A stretch of DNA of 64,000 nucleotides from Weissella paramesenteroides ATCC 33313 (GTDB lineage: Bacteria; Bacillota; Bacilli; Lactobacillales; Lactobacillaceae): NCBI RefSeq assembly GCF_000160575.1, contig NZ_GG697128.1, positions 1 through 64,000 on the forward strand, in the 5' to 3' direction. The notes beneath the pieces were generated by a model. That model did not search any database, was not told the DNA's origin, and worked only from the letters and a program-made list of their open reading frames with translations. Each line of letters opens with the position of its first letter. Position 1 is the first letter of the stretch. Both the position numbers and the translations under genes were made by a program. Below, in pieces: positions 45,664 to 54,310 of this stretch.

Positions 45664-45876
45664 TTAAAACTCCGTCAACTTAAAGTCTGGACCTTGTTGC
45701 TCGTAGGCAAGGGCCTTTTCTGATAATTGTTCGATATGCTCGACGTTATAGTCAGTATTTGATTCAACAGCCAAACGAGCAGCTGGTAAATCTTGTGCAT
45801 CTAAATATAGAGAATGTGTGTTTTCACGTTCAGGACTTTGAAAATTATTTGGTTGATAGTAAACTTTAAAAATCAT
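45664..45876 (-). CDS. rpoY: RNA polymerase epsilon subunit RpoY (YkzG)
   Basis: 70 residues, DUF1447. Begins [26 protein letters not shown] and ends [10 protein letters not shown], the family pattern. Small RNA polymerase-associated subunit of Firmicutes. AAGGAGAT precedes the start on the minus strand. An extended -10 TGCTAAACT (45934-45926, minus strand) is a possible promoter. Confidence 0.94.
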   Translation of the reverse strand: MIFKVYYQPNNFQSPERENTHSLYLDAQDLPAARLAVESNTDYNVEHIEQLSEKALAYEQQGPDFKLTEF

Positions 45877-46012
45877 AGTAATAAAGTATCTCCTTATTTT
45901 TTATTCCGATTATTCGTATACAGTTAGTTTAGCAGAAAAAGGCATTGTCTGCTACTAAGGCAAAATTTCCTATTTACAAAAATATACATAAGATACATAA
46001 TCCGTACGTTTT

Positions 46013-46038
46013 AACTCAGTTTCTTTAAATACTGAGTT
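46013..46038. repeat. Inverted repeat in the rpoY/46141 intergenic region
   Basis: AACTCAGT (46013-46020) and ACTGAGTT (46031-46038), perfect 8-base arms with a 10-base spacer and no T-run on either strand. It could be an operator rather than a terminator. The rest of the 264-base gap shows no gene. Confidence 0.5.
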
Positions 46039-46140
46039 TCAGATACTTAATAAATCGTTTTTTACTTTGAATTCAGGTACACTAAATATAGTAATGATTA
46101 ATAATTAAAATAATATATAATTTTTTGAGAGGAGCCTATA

Positions 46141-46623
46141 ATGTGGATTCTATGGATGCTGGTAGTTATAATAAGTATTATTATCGCAGTCACAATTTAT
46201 CGACGCTATGGTCGCCGACTAACAGAACGACAAATTATTGCATCTCAGCAAGTAGTGAACAAAGGTTTAACGTATGCATTGAGTGATTTGGGTGATGCAC
46301 TGTACTTAGTTCCTGAACGACGTATTTCCTCTACTTTGGTCGCAAACATTTGGGGGCATGAAGTGATGGCTTTTGAATTTGTGTTACCCGTATCGGATAT
46401 GCAGGAAGTTGTTGTGGTAAGGCAGGCAGTTAATAATGCACTAAAAGAATATGCAGAAAAAAATAATTTAAAGAGTGCATCTGAGACAGACATGGCTTTA
46501 TTGGTAACAGATGTTTGGTATGATACACGAGTTTCAGAATTACATATTGATATTGCGCATATTGTTAATCAGGAAACTGCTGCGTATATAAGAGATTTAA
46601 GGAAATTAAATCAACCCGTTTAG
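46141..46623 (+). CDS. Membrane-anchored protein of unknown function
   Basis: 160 residues, not recognised. One N-terminal membrane segment (about 2-19, very hydrophobic) followed by basic YRRYGRRLTERQ, so the soluble domain probably faces the cytoplasm. The domain of about 140 residues is mixed alpha/beta with no motif I know; it includes LSDLGDALYLVPERRISSTLVANIWGHEVMAFEF and LHIDIAHIVNQETAAYIRDLRKL. GAGAGGAG precedes ATG 46141. Def follows with its own promoter-like element. Codon use resembles its neighbours, so there is no sign of transfer. Confidence 0.8.
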   Translation: MWILWMLVVIISIIIAVTIYRRYGRRLTERQIIASQQVVNKGLTYALSDLGDALYLVPERRISSTLVANIWGHEVMAFEFVLPVSDMQEVVVVRQAVNNALKEYAEKNNLKSASETDMALLVTDVWYDTRVSELHIDIAHIVNQETAAYIRDLRKLNQPV

Positions 46624-46627
46624 AATT

Positions 46628-46636
46628 TGGTATACT
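46628..46636 (+). promoter_or_regulatory. Extended -10 promoter before def
   Basis: TGGTATACT (TGn plus TATACT), 33 bases before the def start; no clear -35. Confidence 0.45.
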
Positions 46637-46669
46637 AAAATTAACTTAAAAAAATAGGAGATTCTGAAG

Positions 46670-47257
46670 ATGTATTTGATGAATGAAATTGTACGTGATG
46701 GTGATAAGGTTTTGCGTGAGCGTGCTGCTAAGGTTGAATTTCCTTTGTCTGATGAAGTGAAAGAAGCTTCAAAGAATATGATGGAGTATCTTGTGGTCAG
46801 CCAGGATGAAAAAGAAAATGAAAAATATGGATTACGCCCAGGCGTTGGCTTGGCAGCTCCACAAGTAGGTATTTCACAACAGTTTACGTCAATCTTAATT
46901 CCATCAGATGACGTAGAAGAATTACAAGATAAAAAAACAACGGATAGTGATTACTTCTTCAAAGGGACAATTTATAATCCAGTAATTACTCGCCAATCTG
47001 TTAAAAAGGGTGCCTTATCAATGGGGGAAGGTTGTTTATCAGTTGATAATGATTTGCCTGGGTATGTCGCACGTTCATATCGAATCACTGTAAAGTTCCA
47101 AGATGAGAATGGAGATAAACAAGAATTACGTTTGGAAGGGTACCCAGCAATTGTCTTTCAACATGAAATCGATCATTTACATGGTACGTTATATTATGAT
47201 CACATTAATAAAACTGAACCATGGGCAGAGACAGAAAATACGCGTTACTTAGGGTGA
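46670..47257 (+). CDS. def: Peptide deformylase
   Basis: 195 residues. Removes the formyl group from nascent N-terminal Met. Motif 1 GVGLAAPQVG, motif 2 EGCLSV (metal Cys), motif 3 QHEIDHLHG (metal His pair and catalytic Glu). The insertion around VVSQDEKENEKYGLRPG fits type 2 Gram-positive deformylases. AGGAG lies 9 bases before ATG 46670. A gene for methionine aminopeptidase, the next enzyme on nascent chains, is at the right end of the window. Confidence 0.96.
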   Translation: MYLMNEIVRDGDKVLRERAAKVEFPLSDEVKEASKNMMEYLVVSQDEKENEKYGLRPGVGLAAPQVGISQQFTSILIPSDDVEELQDKKTTDSDYFFKGTIYNPVITRQSVKKGALSMGEGCLSVDNDLPGYVARSYRITVKFQDENGDKQELRLEGYPAIVFQHEIDHLHGTLYYDHINKTEPWAETENTRYLG

Positions 47258-47262
47258 TGAAT

Positions 47263-47550
47263 ATGTCAAATTCTGATAAAAATTTCACCTATCCAATTTT
47301 ACCTGGCTGGGAAAAAGAAGACATTATTACGGCAAGTAATCTGTATTCAGCAGTGGCCAATGCTTATGAAGTTGGAATTGAACGGGATACACTTCTAAAT
47401 GCCTACAATGCATTTAAGCTAGTTGTTCCTAGTAAAAGTGAAGAAAAACAAATTGGACGTGAATTTGAAAGAACCTCTGGCTATAGTATCTACAAGACTA
47501 TAAAATTAGCTCATCAGACAACTAGTCATCGTCTCAAAATGGAGGACTAG
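47263..47550 (+). CDS. UPF0223 family protein
   Basis: 95 residues. Family pattern FTYPILPGWEKEDIITASNLYSAVANAYE and SKSEEKQIGREFERTSGYSIYKTIK. Function unknown; a helical fold. ATG 47257 (overlapping the def stop) and ATG 47263 are both in frame. The AGGG site spaces better with 47263. Lies between def and the inositol-phosphatase gene, a normal neighbourhood for this family. Confidence 0.88.
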   Translation: MSNSDKNFTYPILPGWEKEDIITASNLYSAVANAYEVGIERDTLLNAYNAFKLVVPSKSEEKQIGREFERTSGYSIYKTIKLAHQTTSHRLKMED

Positions 47551-47555
47551 CTTTT

Positions 47556-48341
47556 ATGGATCAGACACAACTACAAAAGATGGATGAAACGGTGCTGGAT
47601 TGGCTAGATGATATTAGTCACCTTGTCATGAAACGAGTTCAGCAAAGAATGCAGATTGAGACAAAATCAAGTCATCGTGATTTAGTAACCAATGTTGATC
47701 GAGAAGTCGAACAGTACTATGTACAGCATATACGAACGTTTGATCCTGAAGCTCAAATTTTAGGTGAAGAAGGTTTTGGGGATGCTGTAAAGTCAACAGA
47801 AGGTCGTATTTGGTATGTTGATCCAATCGATGGCACAATGAATTTTGTAAAGCAACAAGATGAGTTTGCGACAATGGTGGCCGTTTATGAAGATGGTGAG
47901 CCGGTGATGGCATGGATCATGGACATTACCAAACACGATGTGGTCCACGGAGGTCCTGATTTTGGTGTCTTTCATAATGATGAACCGCTTCATGCGCCAA
48001 CAGATACGGCACTAAAAGATGGATTGATTATTTTATCAGGTGCACGGTTGTTATATGAAGAAAAGGGATTTACAGAGCTAGCAAAATCAGCACTTGGTTA
48101 TCGTGTGTATGGATCAGCAGGAATTTCATATTTACATGTATTGACAGGGAAAGCGGTTGCATATCTTAGCCGTATGCGTCCGTGGGACTTTGCTGCTGGT
48201 GTTGCACTTGCAAAATCTTTGGGCTTGAAGGTTGGAACGATTGACGAACACCCTTTGAATATGTTAGTATCAGGTTCAGTACTTGTGGCAACAGAGAAAA
48301 CATTTGATGATATCAAGTTAATTCAAAAGGAATGGACTTAG
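47556..48341 (+). CDS. Inositol monophosphatase-family phosphatase
   Basis: 261 residues. Metal-dependent phosphatase with the three family metal sites: LGEEGFG, WYVDPIDGTMNFVKQ, and RPWDFAAGVALAKSLG. Members act on inositol phosphate, fructose bisphosphate, nucleotide (pAp) or NADP; the substrate here is unknown. GGAGG precedes ATG 47556 with a 9-base spacer, five bases after the UPF0223 stop, so the two are coupled. Confidence 0.9.
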   Translation: MDQTQLQKMDETVLDWLDDISHLVMKRVQQRMQIETKSSHRDLVTNVDREVEQYYVQHIRTFDPEAQILGEEGFGDAVKSTEGRIWYVDPIDGTMNFVKQQDEFATMVAVYEDGEPVMAWIMDITKHDVVHGGPDFGVFHNDEPLHAPTDTALKDGLIILSGARLLYEEKGFTELAKSALGYRVYGSAGISYLHVLTGKAVAYLSRMRPWDFAAGVALAKSLGLKVGTIDEHPLNMLVSGSVLVATEKTFDDIKLIQKEWT

Positions 48342-48416
48342 ATTTATTAGGTTTGTTTTTCGATTGTTACACCGATTACAGAAAAAAGTGACGTATGCGT
48401 CAAGGAGAATAGGATT

Positions 48417-50261
48417 TTGGCAAAACGCGAAAATATCCGCAATATTGCAATTATTGCTCACGTCGATCACGGAAAGACAACGTTGGTTAATGAATTACTA
48501 AAGCAGTCTGATACGCTAGATTTGCGTACAGAATTAAGCGACCGTGCGATGGACACAAACGATCTTGAAAAGGAACGTGGTATCACAATCTTGTCAAAAA
48601 ATACGGCTGTCAAGGTTGGAGATAAGCAGATTAACATCATGGATACGCCAGGACACGCGGATTTCGGTGGCGAAGTTGAGCGTATTATGGGTATGGTTGA
48701 TGGAGTTTTGCTTGTAGTTGATGCCTTTGAAGGAACAATGCCACAAACTCGTTTTGTTTTAAAGAAAGCTTTCGAACAAAACTTGACACCAATTGTTGTT
48801 GTGAACAAGGTGGACCGTCCAGGTGCTCGCCCATCAGAAGTTGTTGACGAAGTCTTGGACTTGTTCATCGAACTTGGTGCTGATGAAGAACAATTGGACT
48901 TCCCGGTTGTTTATGCTTCAGCAATGAACGGAACATCTTCATATGATCCAGATGTTGAAACGCAAGAACACACAATGGCACCAATCTTTGAAACTGTCTT
49001 CAAGACAATTCCTGCTCCTCAGGATACTTCAGATCAACCATTACAGTTCCAAGTGTCACTTTTGGACTACAATGATTTCGTTGGTCGTATTGGAATTGGT
49101 CGTGTATTTAACGGAACAATCAAAGTTGGTGATTCAGTTGCCGTTATGAAGGTTGATGGATCAGTTCAAAACTTCCGTGTTACAAAGTTGTTTGGTTACA
49201 TTGGTCTAGATCGTATTGAAATTGATGAAGCACAAGCTGGTGATTTGATTGCTATTTCAGGAATGGATGAGATTTCCGTTGGTGAAACTGTTGTTGATCC
49301 TGCTCACCCTGAAGCTTTGCCATTACTTCACATTGACGAGCCAACATTACAAATGACTTTCCGTACAAATGATTCACCATTTGCTGGAAGAGAAGGTAAG
49401 TTTGTGACTGCCCGTCAAATTGAAGATCGTTTGAACCGCGAATTGCACACTGACGTTTCATTGCGTGTTGAAGACACTGATGAAGCTGGTGCATGGTTGG
49501 TTTCAGGACGTGGTGAGTTGCACCTTTCAATTTTGATCGAAACTTTGCGTCGTGAAGGCTTTGAGCTTCAAGTATCACGTCCACAAGTTATTATCAAAGA
49601 TGTTGATGGTGTTCAATCAGAACCATTTGAAGCAGTTCAAGTTGATACACCTGATGAATATTCTGGTGCGGTTATCGACTCATTGAACCAGCGTAAGGGT
49701 GAAATGCGCAACATGGAGCCAACTGGTACAGGAACAACTCGTATGGAGTTCCTTGTGCCATCACGTGGTTTGATTGGATATTCAACTGAATTCATGTCAT
49801 TAACTCGTGGATATGGTATTTACAACCACACATTTGAGACATATGCACCAGTTGTTAAAAACTGGAACCCTGGTCGCCGTAATGGAACGTTGGTTTCAAT
49901 CAACCAAGGTCAGGCAACAACTTATGCAATCATGGGTGTGGAAGATCGTGGAACGATGTTCATTCACCCAGGTGATGATATCTATGAAGGTATGGTTGTT
50001 GGTATGAACAGCCGTGACAACGATATCTCTGTTAACGTTACTAAGGCTAAGAATCAAACTAACGTCCGTTCATCTAACAAGGATCAAACGGCCTCAATCA
50101 AGACACCACGTGATATGACCCTTGAAGAGTCATTGGAGTTCTTGGATGATGATGAGTACGCTGAGGTAACACCAGAAAATGTTCGTATCCGTAAGCAAAT
50201 TTTGGTTACAAACGAACGTGAAAAGGCTGCAAAGCGTCGTAAGATGTCACAACAAGGTTAG
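48417..50261 (+). CDS. typA: Ribosome-associated GTPase TypA/BipA
   Basis: 614 residues. EF-G-like GTPase that binds 70S ribosomes and aids 50S assembly and growth in cold or stress. G1 [15 protein letters not shown], switch region RGITI, G3 [15 protein letters not shown]4 NKVDRP; then beta-barrel domain II, EF-G-like domains III and V, and the BipA-specific C-terminal domain. The start is TTG 48417 with CAAGGAG 9 bases upstream; no better ATG fits. Codon choice is more biased to preferred codons than in neighbours, suggesting high expression. Confidence 0.97.
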   Translation: MAKRENIRNIAIIAHVDHGKTTLVNELLKQSDTLDLRTELSDRAMDTNDLEKERGITILSKNTAVKVGDKQINIMDTPGHADFGGEVERIMGMVDGVLLVVDAFEGTMPQTRFVLKKAFEQNLTPIVVVNKVDRPGARPSEVVDEVLDLFIELGADEEQLDFPVVYASAMNGTSSYDPDVETQEHTMAPIFETVFKTIPAPQDTSDQPLQFQVSLLDYNDFVGRIGIGRVFNGTIKVGDSVAVMKVDGSVQNFRVTKLFGYIGLDRIEIDEAQAGDLIAISGMDEISVGETVVDPAHPEALPLLHIDEPTLQMTFRTNDSPFAGREGKFVTARQIEDRLNRELHTDVSLRVEDTDEAGAWLVSGRGELHLSILIETLRREGFELQVSRPQVIIKDVDGVQSEPFEAVQVDTPDEYSGAVIDSLNQRKGEMRNMEPTGTGTTRMEFLVPSRGLIGYSTEFMSLTRGYGIYNHTFETYAPVVKNWNPGRRNGTLVSINQGQATTYAIMGVEDRGTMFIHPGDDIYEGMVVGMNSRDNDISVNVTKAKNQTNVRSSNKDQTASIKTPRDMTLEESLEFLDDDEYAEVTPENVRIRKQILVTNEREKAAKRRKMSQQG

Positions 50262-50278
50262 TTAAAATAGTATTAAAG

Positions 50279-50317
50279 AAGCGGTTGTTACCTAGTGATA
50301 GGAAGCAACCGCTTTTT
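50279..50317 (+). terminator. Terminator after typA
   Basis: AAGCGGTTG (50279-50287) pairs with CAACCGCTT (50306-50314), with further inner pairs, followed by a T run. Confidence 0.9.
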
Positions 50318-50380
50318 AATGAATTTTTTGATAGAAATGAGTTATCTATTTGAAGAATAAAGGTTGGGCGTTATCAGATG

Positions 50381-50389
50381 TGATAAAAT
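50381..50389 (+). promoter_or_regulatory. Extended -10 promoter of ftsW
   Basis: TGATAAAAT (TGn plus TAAAAT) 33 bases before ftsW, with TTGGGC at 50364-50369 only 14 bases upstream. Confidence 0.4.
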
Positions 50390-50422
50390 AGAAAAAGCTA
50401 TTTATAAAAGGAGCTCATTGAT

Positions 50423-51634
50423 ATGGAAGCAAAAATGACTCATCAACATCGTGATGAGAAAAGACATCTGAGCTTAATGGGACGAATAAAAAATAAGTTT
50501 CGTTATTTAGATTTATGGTTGTTAATTCCAATTATCGCAATAATGATTTTTGGTGACGCAATGGTTTATACATCAAGTACTAACATGGCCATTGGATCTG
50601 CCAGTAGCTTTCTAATTAAACAAGCTGTATTTGGTTTCATGAGTTTAATAATAATGCTATTTATTTTTACACTAAAAATAAATTGGCAGTCAAAATTTAT
50701 TATTAGGACGATTTTAGGAATCAATATTATTTTATTGATAAGTTTGGCTTATGCTTTGCTATTTGGACAAGTTACTTCAGGAGCAAAGGGTTGGATATAT
50801 ATCGGTTCTTTTGGAATCCAGCCTGTTGAGTATTTTAAAATTAGCATGATTTTATATATTGCTCATCGTTTCTCCAGAAAGAAGCCAGATAAAAATGGCT
50901 GGTTTCCCAAGATTAAAATGCAAGATCTGTTTATTCCTTTTTTAGGAATGATGCTGGTTTTTTTGATGCCAGATTTTGGTGGAATTGTTATTCTGCTACT
51001 AATATTTTTAATTGTTTTAATGATGGCTGGTGTTAGGATGCGCAGTCTTTTAGCGTTAATGGCAGGTGTGCTCGCAATTTACATTGCCATTCCATTTTCG
51101 TTGCCATTACTTGAGAAGTTACCTTTTTTTCATTATCAAATTGCTAGATTTGAAGCCTACGTTAATCCATGGGTCGCCGGCGATTCTGGACATCAACTAA
51201 TTAACTCATATTATGCGATTAGTAATGGTGGTTTGTTTGGTCGTGGCTTGGGTAATAGTATCCAAAAAACGGGCTATTTACCAGAACCAAATACTGATTT
51301 TATTATGGCTATTGTTGGTGAAGAACTCGGAGCTATAACAATTTGTATTGTCTTAATCGTTTTTGCGGTTATCATTTGTCGATTAGTAATTATGGGGATC
51401 CATGCCCATCGTATGCAACAAAGATTAGTACTCTATGGTATTGCAACGTATGTTGTGGTCCAAATTCTAATTAACTTAGGTGGTGTGGTTGGTATTTTAC
51501 CAATTACTGGGGTTACTTTCCCAATGGTTTCTTACGGTGGTTCTTCTTTGCTTTCTTGGGGAATAACGTTTGGTGTTGCACTAAATATTATTGGTCAAAT
51601 AAAATACGAAACGGAATTGGAAGAGGTAGATTAA
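50423..51634 (+). CDS. ftsW: Septal peptidoglycan polymerase FtsW
   Basis: 403 residues, SEDS family, about ten membrane segments. Polymerises lipid II at the division septum with a class B PBP. The FtsW-type loop GLGNSIQKTGYLPEPNTDFIMAIVGEELG and the end PITGVTFPMVSYGGSSLLSWG favour FtsW over RodA. The cytosolic N-terminal 35 residues are rich in His, Arg and Lys. AAAGGAG precedes ATG 50423. Next genes ylbG-rsmD-coaD-PDZ/Lon run with almost no gaps. Confidence 0.94.
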   Translation: MEAKMTHQHRDEKRHLSLMGRIKNKFRYLDLWLLIPIIAIMIFGDAMVYTSSTNMAIGSASSFLIKQAVFGFMSLIIMLFIFTLKINWQSKFIIRTILGINIILLISLAYALLFGQVTSGAKGWIYIGSFGIQPVEYFKISMILYIAHRFSRKKPDKNGWFPKIKMQDLFIPFLGMMLVFLMPDFGGIVILLLIFLIVLMMAGVRMRSLLALMAGVLAIYIAIPFSLPLLEKLPFFHYQIARFEAYVNPWVAGDSGHQLINSYYAISNGGLFGRGLGNSIQKTGYLPEPNTDFIMAIVGEELGAITICIVLIVFAVIICRLVIMGIHAHRMQQRLVLYGIATYVVVQILINLGGVVGILPITGVTFPMVSYGGSSLLSWGITFGVALNIIGQIKYETELEEVD

Positions 51635-51946
51635 ATGACATTTGTTGTAAAGCCAAGGCGCAGTGTGATTGTCTATTTAAAAAATGTTCGACAAGCTCGT
51701 CAATTGCGCCGTTTTGGTGTTGTTAACTATATATCTGAGAAAATGAAATACGCTGTGATTTACATGGATGAGCAAGATATTGAAACAAAAACAAAATTGA
51801 TTGAAAGATTGGGTTTTGTTTCCTCTGTTAGTTTGTCGCATTGGCCAGAGGTTGATACAACTGTTGGTGGTGATGGTGAGTCATTTGAATTAATGATTGA
51901 TCCTGATGAATTATCAGATGAACCTGTTGATGAAGAGGAATTGTGA
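51635..51946 (+). CDS. YlbG family protein (DUF2129)
   Basis: 103 residues. Family pattern VKPRRSVIVYLKNVRQARQLRRFGVVNYISEKMKYAVIYMDEQD, with an acidic C-terminal tail of about 25 residues. Function unknown; it always sits before rsmD and coaD in Firmicutes. ATG follows the ftsW stop directly and its own stop overlaps the next ATG. Confidence 0.9.
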   Translation: MTFVVKPRRSVIVYLKNVRQARQLRRFGVVNYISEKMKYAVIYMDEQDIETKTKLIERLGFVSSVSLSHWPEVDTTVGGDGESFELMIDPDELSDEPVDEEEL

Positions 51947-52500
51947 TGCGAATAATAAGTGGTGATTTTGGAGGGCGGCCTTTAAAGGCTGTTCCAGGTA
52001 ATGCAACCAGACCAACAACCGATAAAGTAAAAGAGGCATTATTCAGCATGATTGGCCCTTATTTTGAAGGCGGCAGGTCTTTGGATTTATATGCTGGTTC
52101 GGGTGGATTGAGTATTGAAGGTGTTTCGAGAGGAATTGACGAAGCAGTCTTAGTAGATCGACAATACGCTGCAATCAAAACCATTAAAGAAAACATTGCA
52201 GTTACGAAACAGCCAGAAAAATTTCATGTTATAAAAAGTACGGCTGAAGCTGCTATTCATCGCTTACAAGGTAGTTTGCCATTTGATATCTTGTATTTTG
52301 ATCCACCATACGCTAAACAAACAATTATTAAGGATCTGGAAGCACTGGTTGTTGCAAATCTTGTTGCACCTCAGGCTTTAGTAGTAGCTGAAACTGATCA
52401 GTTTGCTGATTTACCAGAAACTGTACCTGGATTTGAGTTAATTAAGCAAAAGGATTACGGTATTACTGTCATTACTTTATATCGTTACACCGGGAGGTAA
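51946..52500 (+). CDS. rsmD: 16S rRNA (guanine-966 N2)-methyltransferase RsmD
   Basis: 184 residues. SAM-dependent Rossmann fold: MRIISGDFGGRPLKAVPG start, RPTTDKVKEALFSMI, SAM motif LDLYAGSGGLSIEG, catalytic DPPY. Methylates G966 of 16S rRNA in E. coli numbering. GTG 51943 is in frame one codon earlier, but ATG 51946 overlapping the YlbG stop with GAAGAGG 7 bases before it is the better start. Confidence 0.95.
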   Translation: MRIISGDFGGRPLKAVPGNATRPTTDKVKEALFSMIGPYFEGGRSLDLYAGSGGLSIEGVSRGIDEAVLVDRQYAAIKTIKENIAVTKQPEKFHVIKSTAEAAIHRLQGSLPFDILYFDPPYAKQTIIKDLEALVVANLVAPQALVVAETDQFADLPETVPGFELIKQKDYGITVITLYRYTGR

Positions 52501-52503
52501 AAT

Positions 52504-52980
52504 ATGGTAAAAGCATTGTTTCCAGGTAGTTTTGATCCATTTACAAATGGGCATTTAGATGTTGTACAGCGTGCTGCAAATCTTTTTGATGAGATTGTTA
52601 TTGGTGTTGGTACTAATTTGAGCAAACAGTATCTTTTCCAACCTACCGAAAAAATTGCCATGATTGAAAAAGTGACCGAACAACTAGCAAATGTCACAGT
52701 TCTTGAAATGTCAGGGTTAACAGTTGAATTTATGAAACAAATCAACGCTGATTTGTTAGTCCGTGGCTTAAGAAATGAAAAAGACTATCTATACGAGCGT
52801 GATATCGCACAGATGAATCATGAGTTAGGTGATGTTGAGACGGTATTCCTTTTAGCCAAACCTGATCATCAATTCCTATCAAGCTCGTTACTAAAAGAGG
52901 TAGCTAGTACCGGTACAGATATTTCAAAATATGTACCTAACATTATAGAAAAAGCTTTATATGAAAAGTTAGGTAAATAA
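52504..52980 (+). CDS. coaD: Phosphopantetheine adenylyltransferase
   Basis: 158 residues. Fourth step of CoA synthesis, ATP plus 4'-phosphopantetheine to dephospho-CoA. GSFDPFTNGHLDVV with the T/HxGH motif, RGLRNEKDYLYE and the SSSLLKEVA block are present. GGGAGG precedes ATG 52504. Supplies CoA for the pyruvate dehydrogenase complex encoded 2.3 kb downstream, though not in the same transcript. Confidence 0.97.
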   Translation: MVKALFPGSFDPFTNGHLDVVQRAANLFDEIVIGVGTNLSKQYLFQPTEKIAMIEKVTEQLANVTVLEMSGLTVEFMKQINADLLVRGLRNEKDYLYERDIAQMNHELGDVETVFLLAKPDHQFLSSSLLKEVASTGTDISKYVPNIIEKALYEKLGK

Positions 52981-52981
52981 T

Positions 52982-54040
52982 ATGGAAATAAAAAAAGTAA
53001 ATAAAAAACATAAGCGTTTAAAAATAATTGGACTAGTTGGTCTTGTGTTAGTTTTAATCGGACTAATTAGTCCCTTACCACTCTATGCAGAAACGCCTGG
53101 AGAGGCCGATAATCTGAAATCATATATCAAGGTAGATGGCAAAAAGCCAAAAGTTGATGGGCAATACATGATTACTGCTGTTTATTTGTCTAGAGTGAAT
53201 GGACTGGGTGCAATTATTGCAGCGTTGAACCCAACAACAACCTTGATGACAAGTCGTGAAGCCAATGGTGGATCAAGTGAATCAGATAGCCAAGCTATCA
53301 ACAAAATATACATGGATTCTGCCGTAAATGAGGCAAAGGCTGTTGCATACAAGGCAGCAAAGGTTCCATATCAGCGAACTTTCAATGGTATTTATGTGAT
53401 GTCTATCCAGGAAAACTCGACCTTCAAAAAGAAACTGCATGTTGGAGATACAGTGACTGCTGTTGATAACAATCAGTTTAGTTCTGCAAAAGGTTTTCAA
53501 AAATATATTCGATCGCATAAAGTCGGCACATCAATGACAATTACTTATAAACAGAATAACAAATCAAAAACTGCTACTGGAAAATCAGTTGCTTTAGCTG
53601 GTACAAAGAAACTTCCAGGAATTGGTATTGCTTTGACAGATTCTGTTGATGTGACTTCACCTCGTAAAATTACGGCTAATATGGGCAGCATTAGTGGTCC
53701 ATCTGGTGGATTGATGTTTGCATTGGAAATGTATGATAGTTTGTCTTCAGAAAACTTGGCTAATGGTCGTAAAATAGCCGGCACTGGTACTATTGATAAA
53801 GATGGACGTGTGGGCGAAATTGGTGGTATTGACAAGAAAGTCATTGTTGCTCATGAAGCCGGTGCAAAAATATTTTTCGCCCCATATATTAAACCAACTA
53901 AGCAAAATTTGAAATATGAATCAGACGGTAAAACGAACTACCAAGAGGCAGTCAAAACTGCCAAAAAATATGCACCAAACATGAAGATAGTTCCTGTTAA
54001 AACTTTTTCAGATGCTGTAACATACTTACGCAATTCCTAA
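52982..54040 (+). CDS. Membrane-anchored PDZ-Lon serine protease (YlbL/SepM-like)
   Basis: 352 residues. One N-terminal membrane segment (about 14-34), a PDZ domain (about 125-200, NGIYVMSIQENSTFKKKLHVGDTVTAVDN) and a Lon-type catalytic domain (about 225-350) with Ser241 in GPSGG and Lys286 in GGIDKKVIVAHEAGA. Streptococcal SepM trims a competence pheromone outside the cell; Bacillus YlbL acts in the DNA-damage checkpoint. Which role applies is unknown. It starts one base after coaD. Confidence 0.92.
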   Translation: MEIKKVNKKHKRLKIIGLVGLVLVLIGLISPLPLYAETPGEADNLKSYIKVDGKKPKVDGQYMITAVYLSRVNGLGAIIAALNPTTTLMTSREANGGSSESDSQAINKIYMDSAVNEAKAVAYKAAKVPYQRTFNGIYVMSIQENSTFKKKLHVGDTVTAVDNNQFSSAKGFQKYIRSHKVGTSMTITYKQNNKSKTATGKSVALAGTKKLPGIGIALTDSVDVTSPRKITANMGSISGPSGGLMFALEMYDSLSSENLANGRKIAGTGTIDKDGRVGEIGGIDKKVIVAHEAGAKIFFAPYIKPTKQNLKYESDGKTNYQEAVKTAKKYAPNMKIVPVKTFSDAVTYLRNS

Positions 54041-54095
54041 AATAAAAGTAGTTGCATATATGGTACACATTAAATACAAAAATAGGTAAAAAAAT

Positions 54096-54140
54096 GTCGC
54101 TATTCTAACACATCTATATGTGTTAATAGTGGCTTTTTTT
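54096..54140 (+). terminator. Terminator of the ftsW-PDZ/Lon unit
   Basis: Outer GTCGCTATT (54096-54104) with AATAGTGGC (54125-54133), inner AACACAT/ATGTGTT, then seven T residues. Confidence 0.88.
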
Positions 54141-54184
54141 ATTTCAAAAAAATATTTATTGTTTGTTTATAACATAAATAAAAA

Positions 54185-54207
54185 TGCTATATATATAAAA
54201 TATAGCA
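54185..54207. repeat. Hairpin-forming inverted repeat upstream of the PDH promoter
   Basis: TGCTATAT (54185-54192) and ATATAGCA (54200-54207), followed by CTTTTTC. Could act as a weak second terminator or as a protein-binding site. The rest of 54041-54309 contains the preceding terminator, this repeat, the promoter and the cre site; no gene. Confidence 0.4.
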
Positions 54208-54251
54208 CTTTTTCAAATTTAAAATTCTTGTTTTGTATGATACATAAATAG

Positions 54252-54260
54252 TGCTATAAT
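54252..54260 (+). promoter_or_regulatory. Extended -10 promoter of the lplA-pdh operon
   Basis: TGCTATAAT gives a perfect -10 with TGn extension; a weak -35 TTTGTA is at 54232-54237 (17-base spacer). Start near 54267, directly before the cre site. Confidence 0.65.
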
Positions 54261-54275
54261 AAAACTTGTAGAAAG

Positions 54276-54291
54276 ATGTAAGCGCTTTCTT
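54276..54291. promoter_or_regulatory. CcpA cre site downstream of the pdh promoter
   Basis: ATGTAAGCGCTTTCTT matches the 16-base cre consensus WTGNAARCGNWWWCAW at all but one position. Located from about +10, overlapping the approach to the ribosome binding site, where bound CcpA would block elongation or initiation. Confidence 0.75.
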
Positions 54292-54304
54292 GGAGGGGGA
54301 ATAT

Positions 54305-54310
54305 ATGTAG
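54305..54310 (+). other. Start-stop minimal ORF (ATG TAG) overlapping the lplA start
   Basis: GGAGGGGG (54292-54299) is followed 8 bases after GGAGG by ATG (54305-54307) and at once by TAG (54308-54310). The last G of the stop is the first base of the lplA GTG. Ribosomes placed by the best-spaced signal would terminate immediately and could restart on GTG. Confidence 0.4.

Noticed and set aside
48467-48868. 133-codon open frame on the minus strand inside typA
   Set aside because: It is antisense to a strongly conserved GTPase domain, has no ribosome binding site or known motif, and is explained by typA codon bias.
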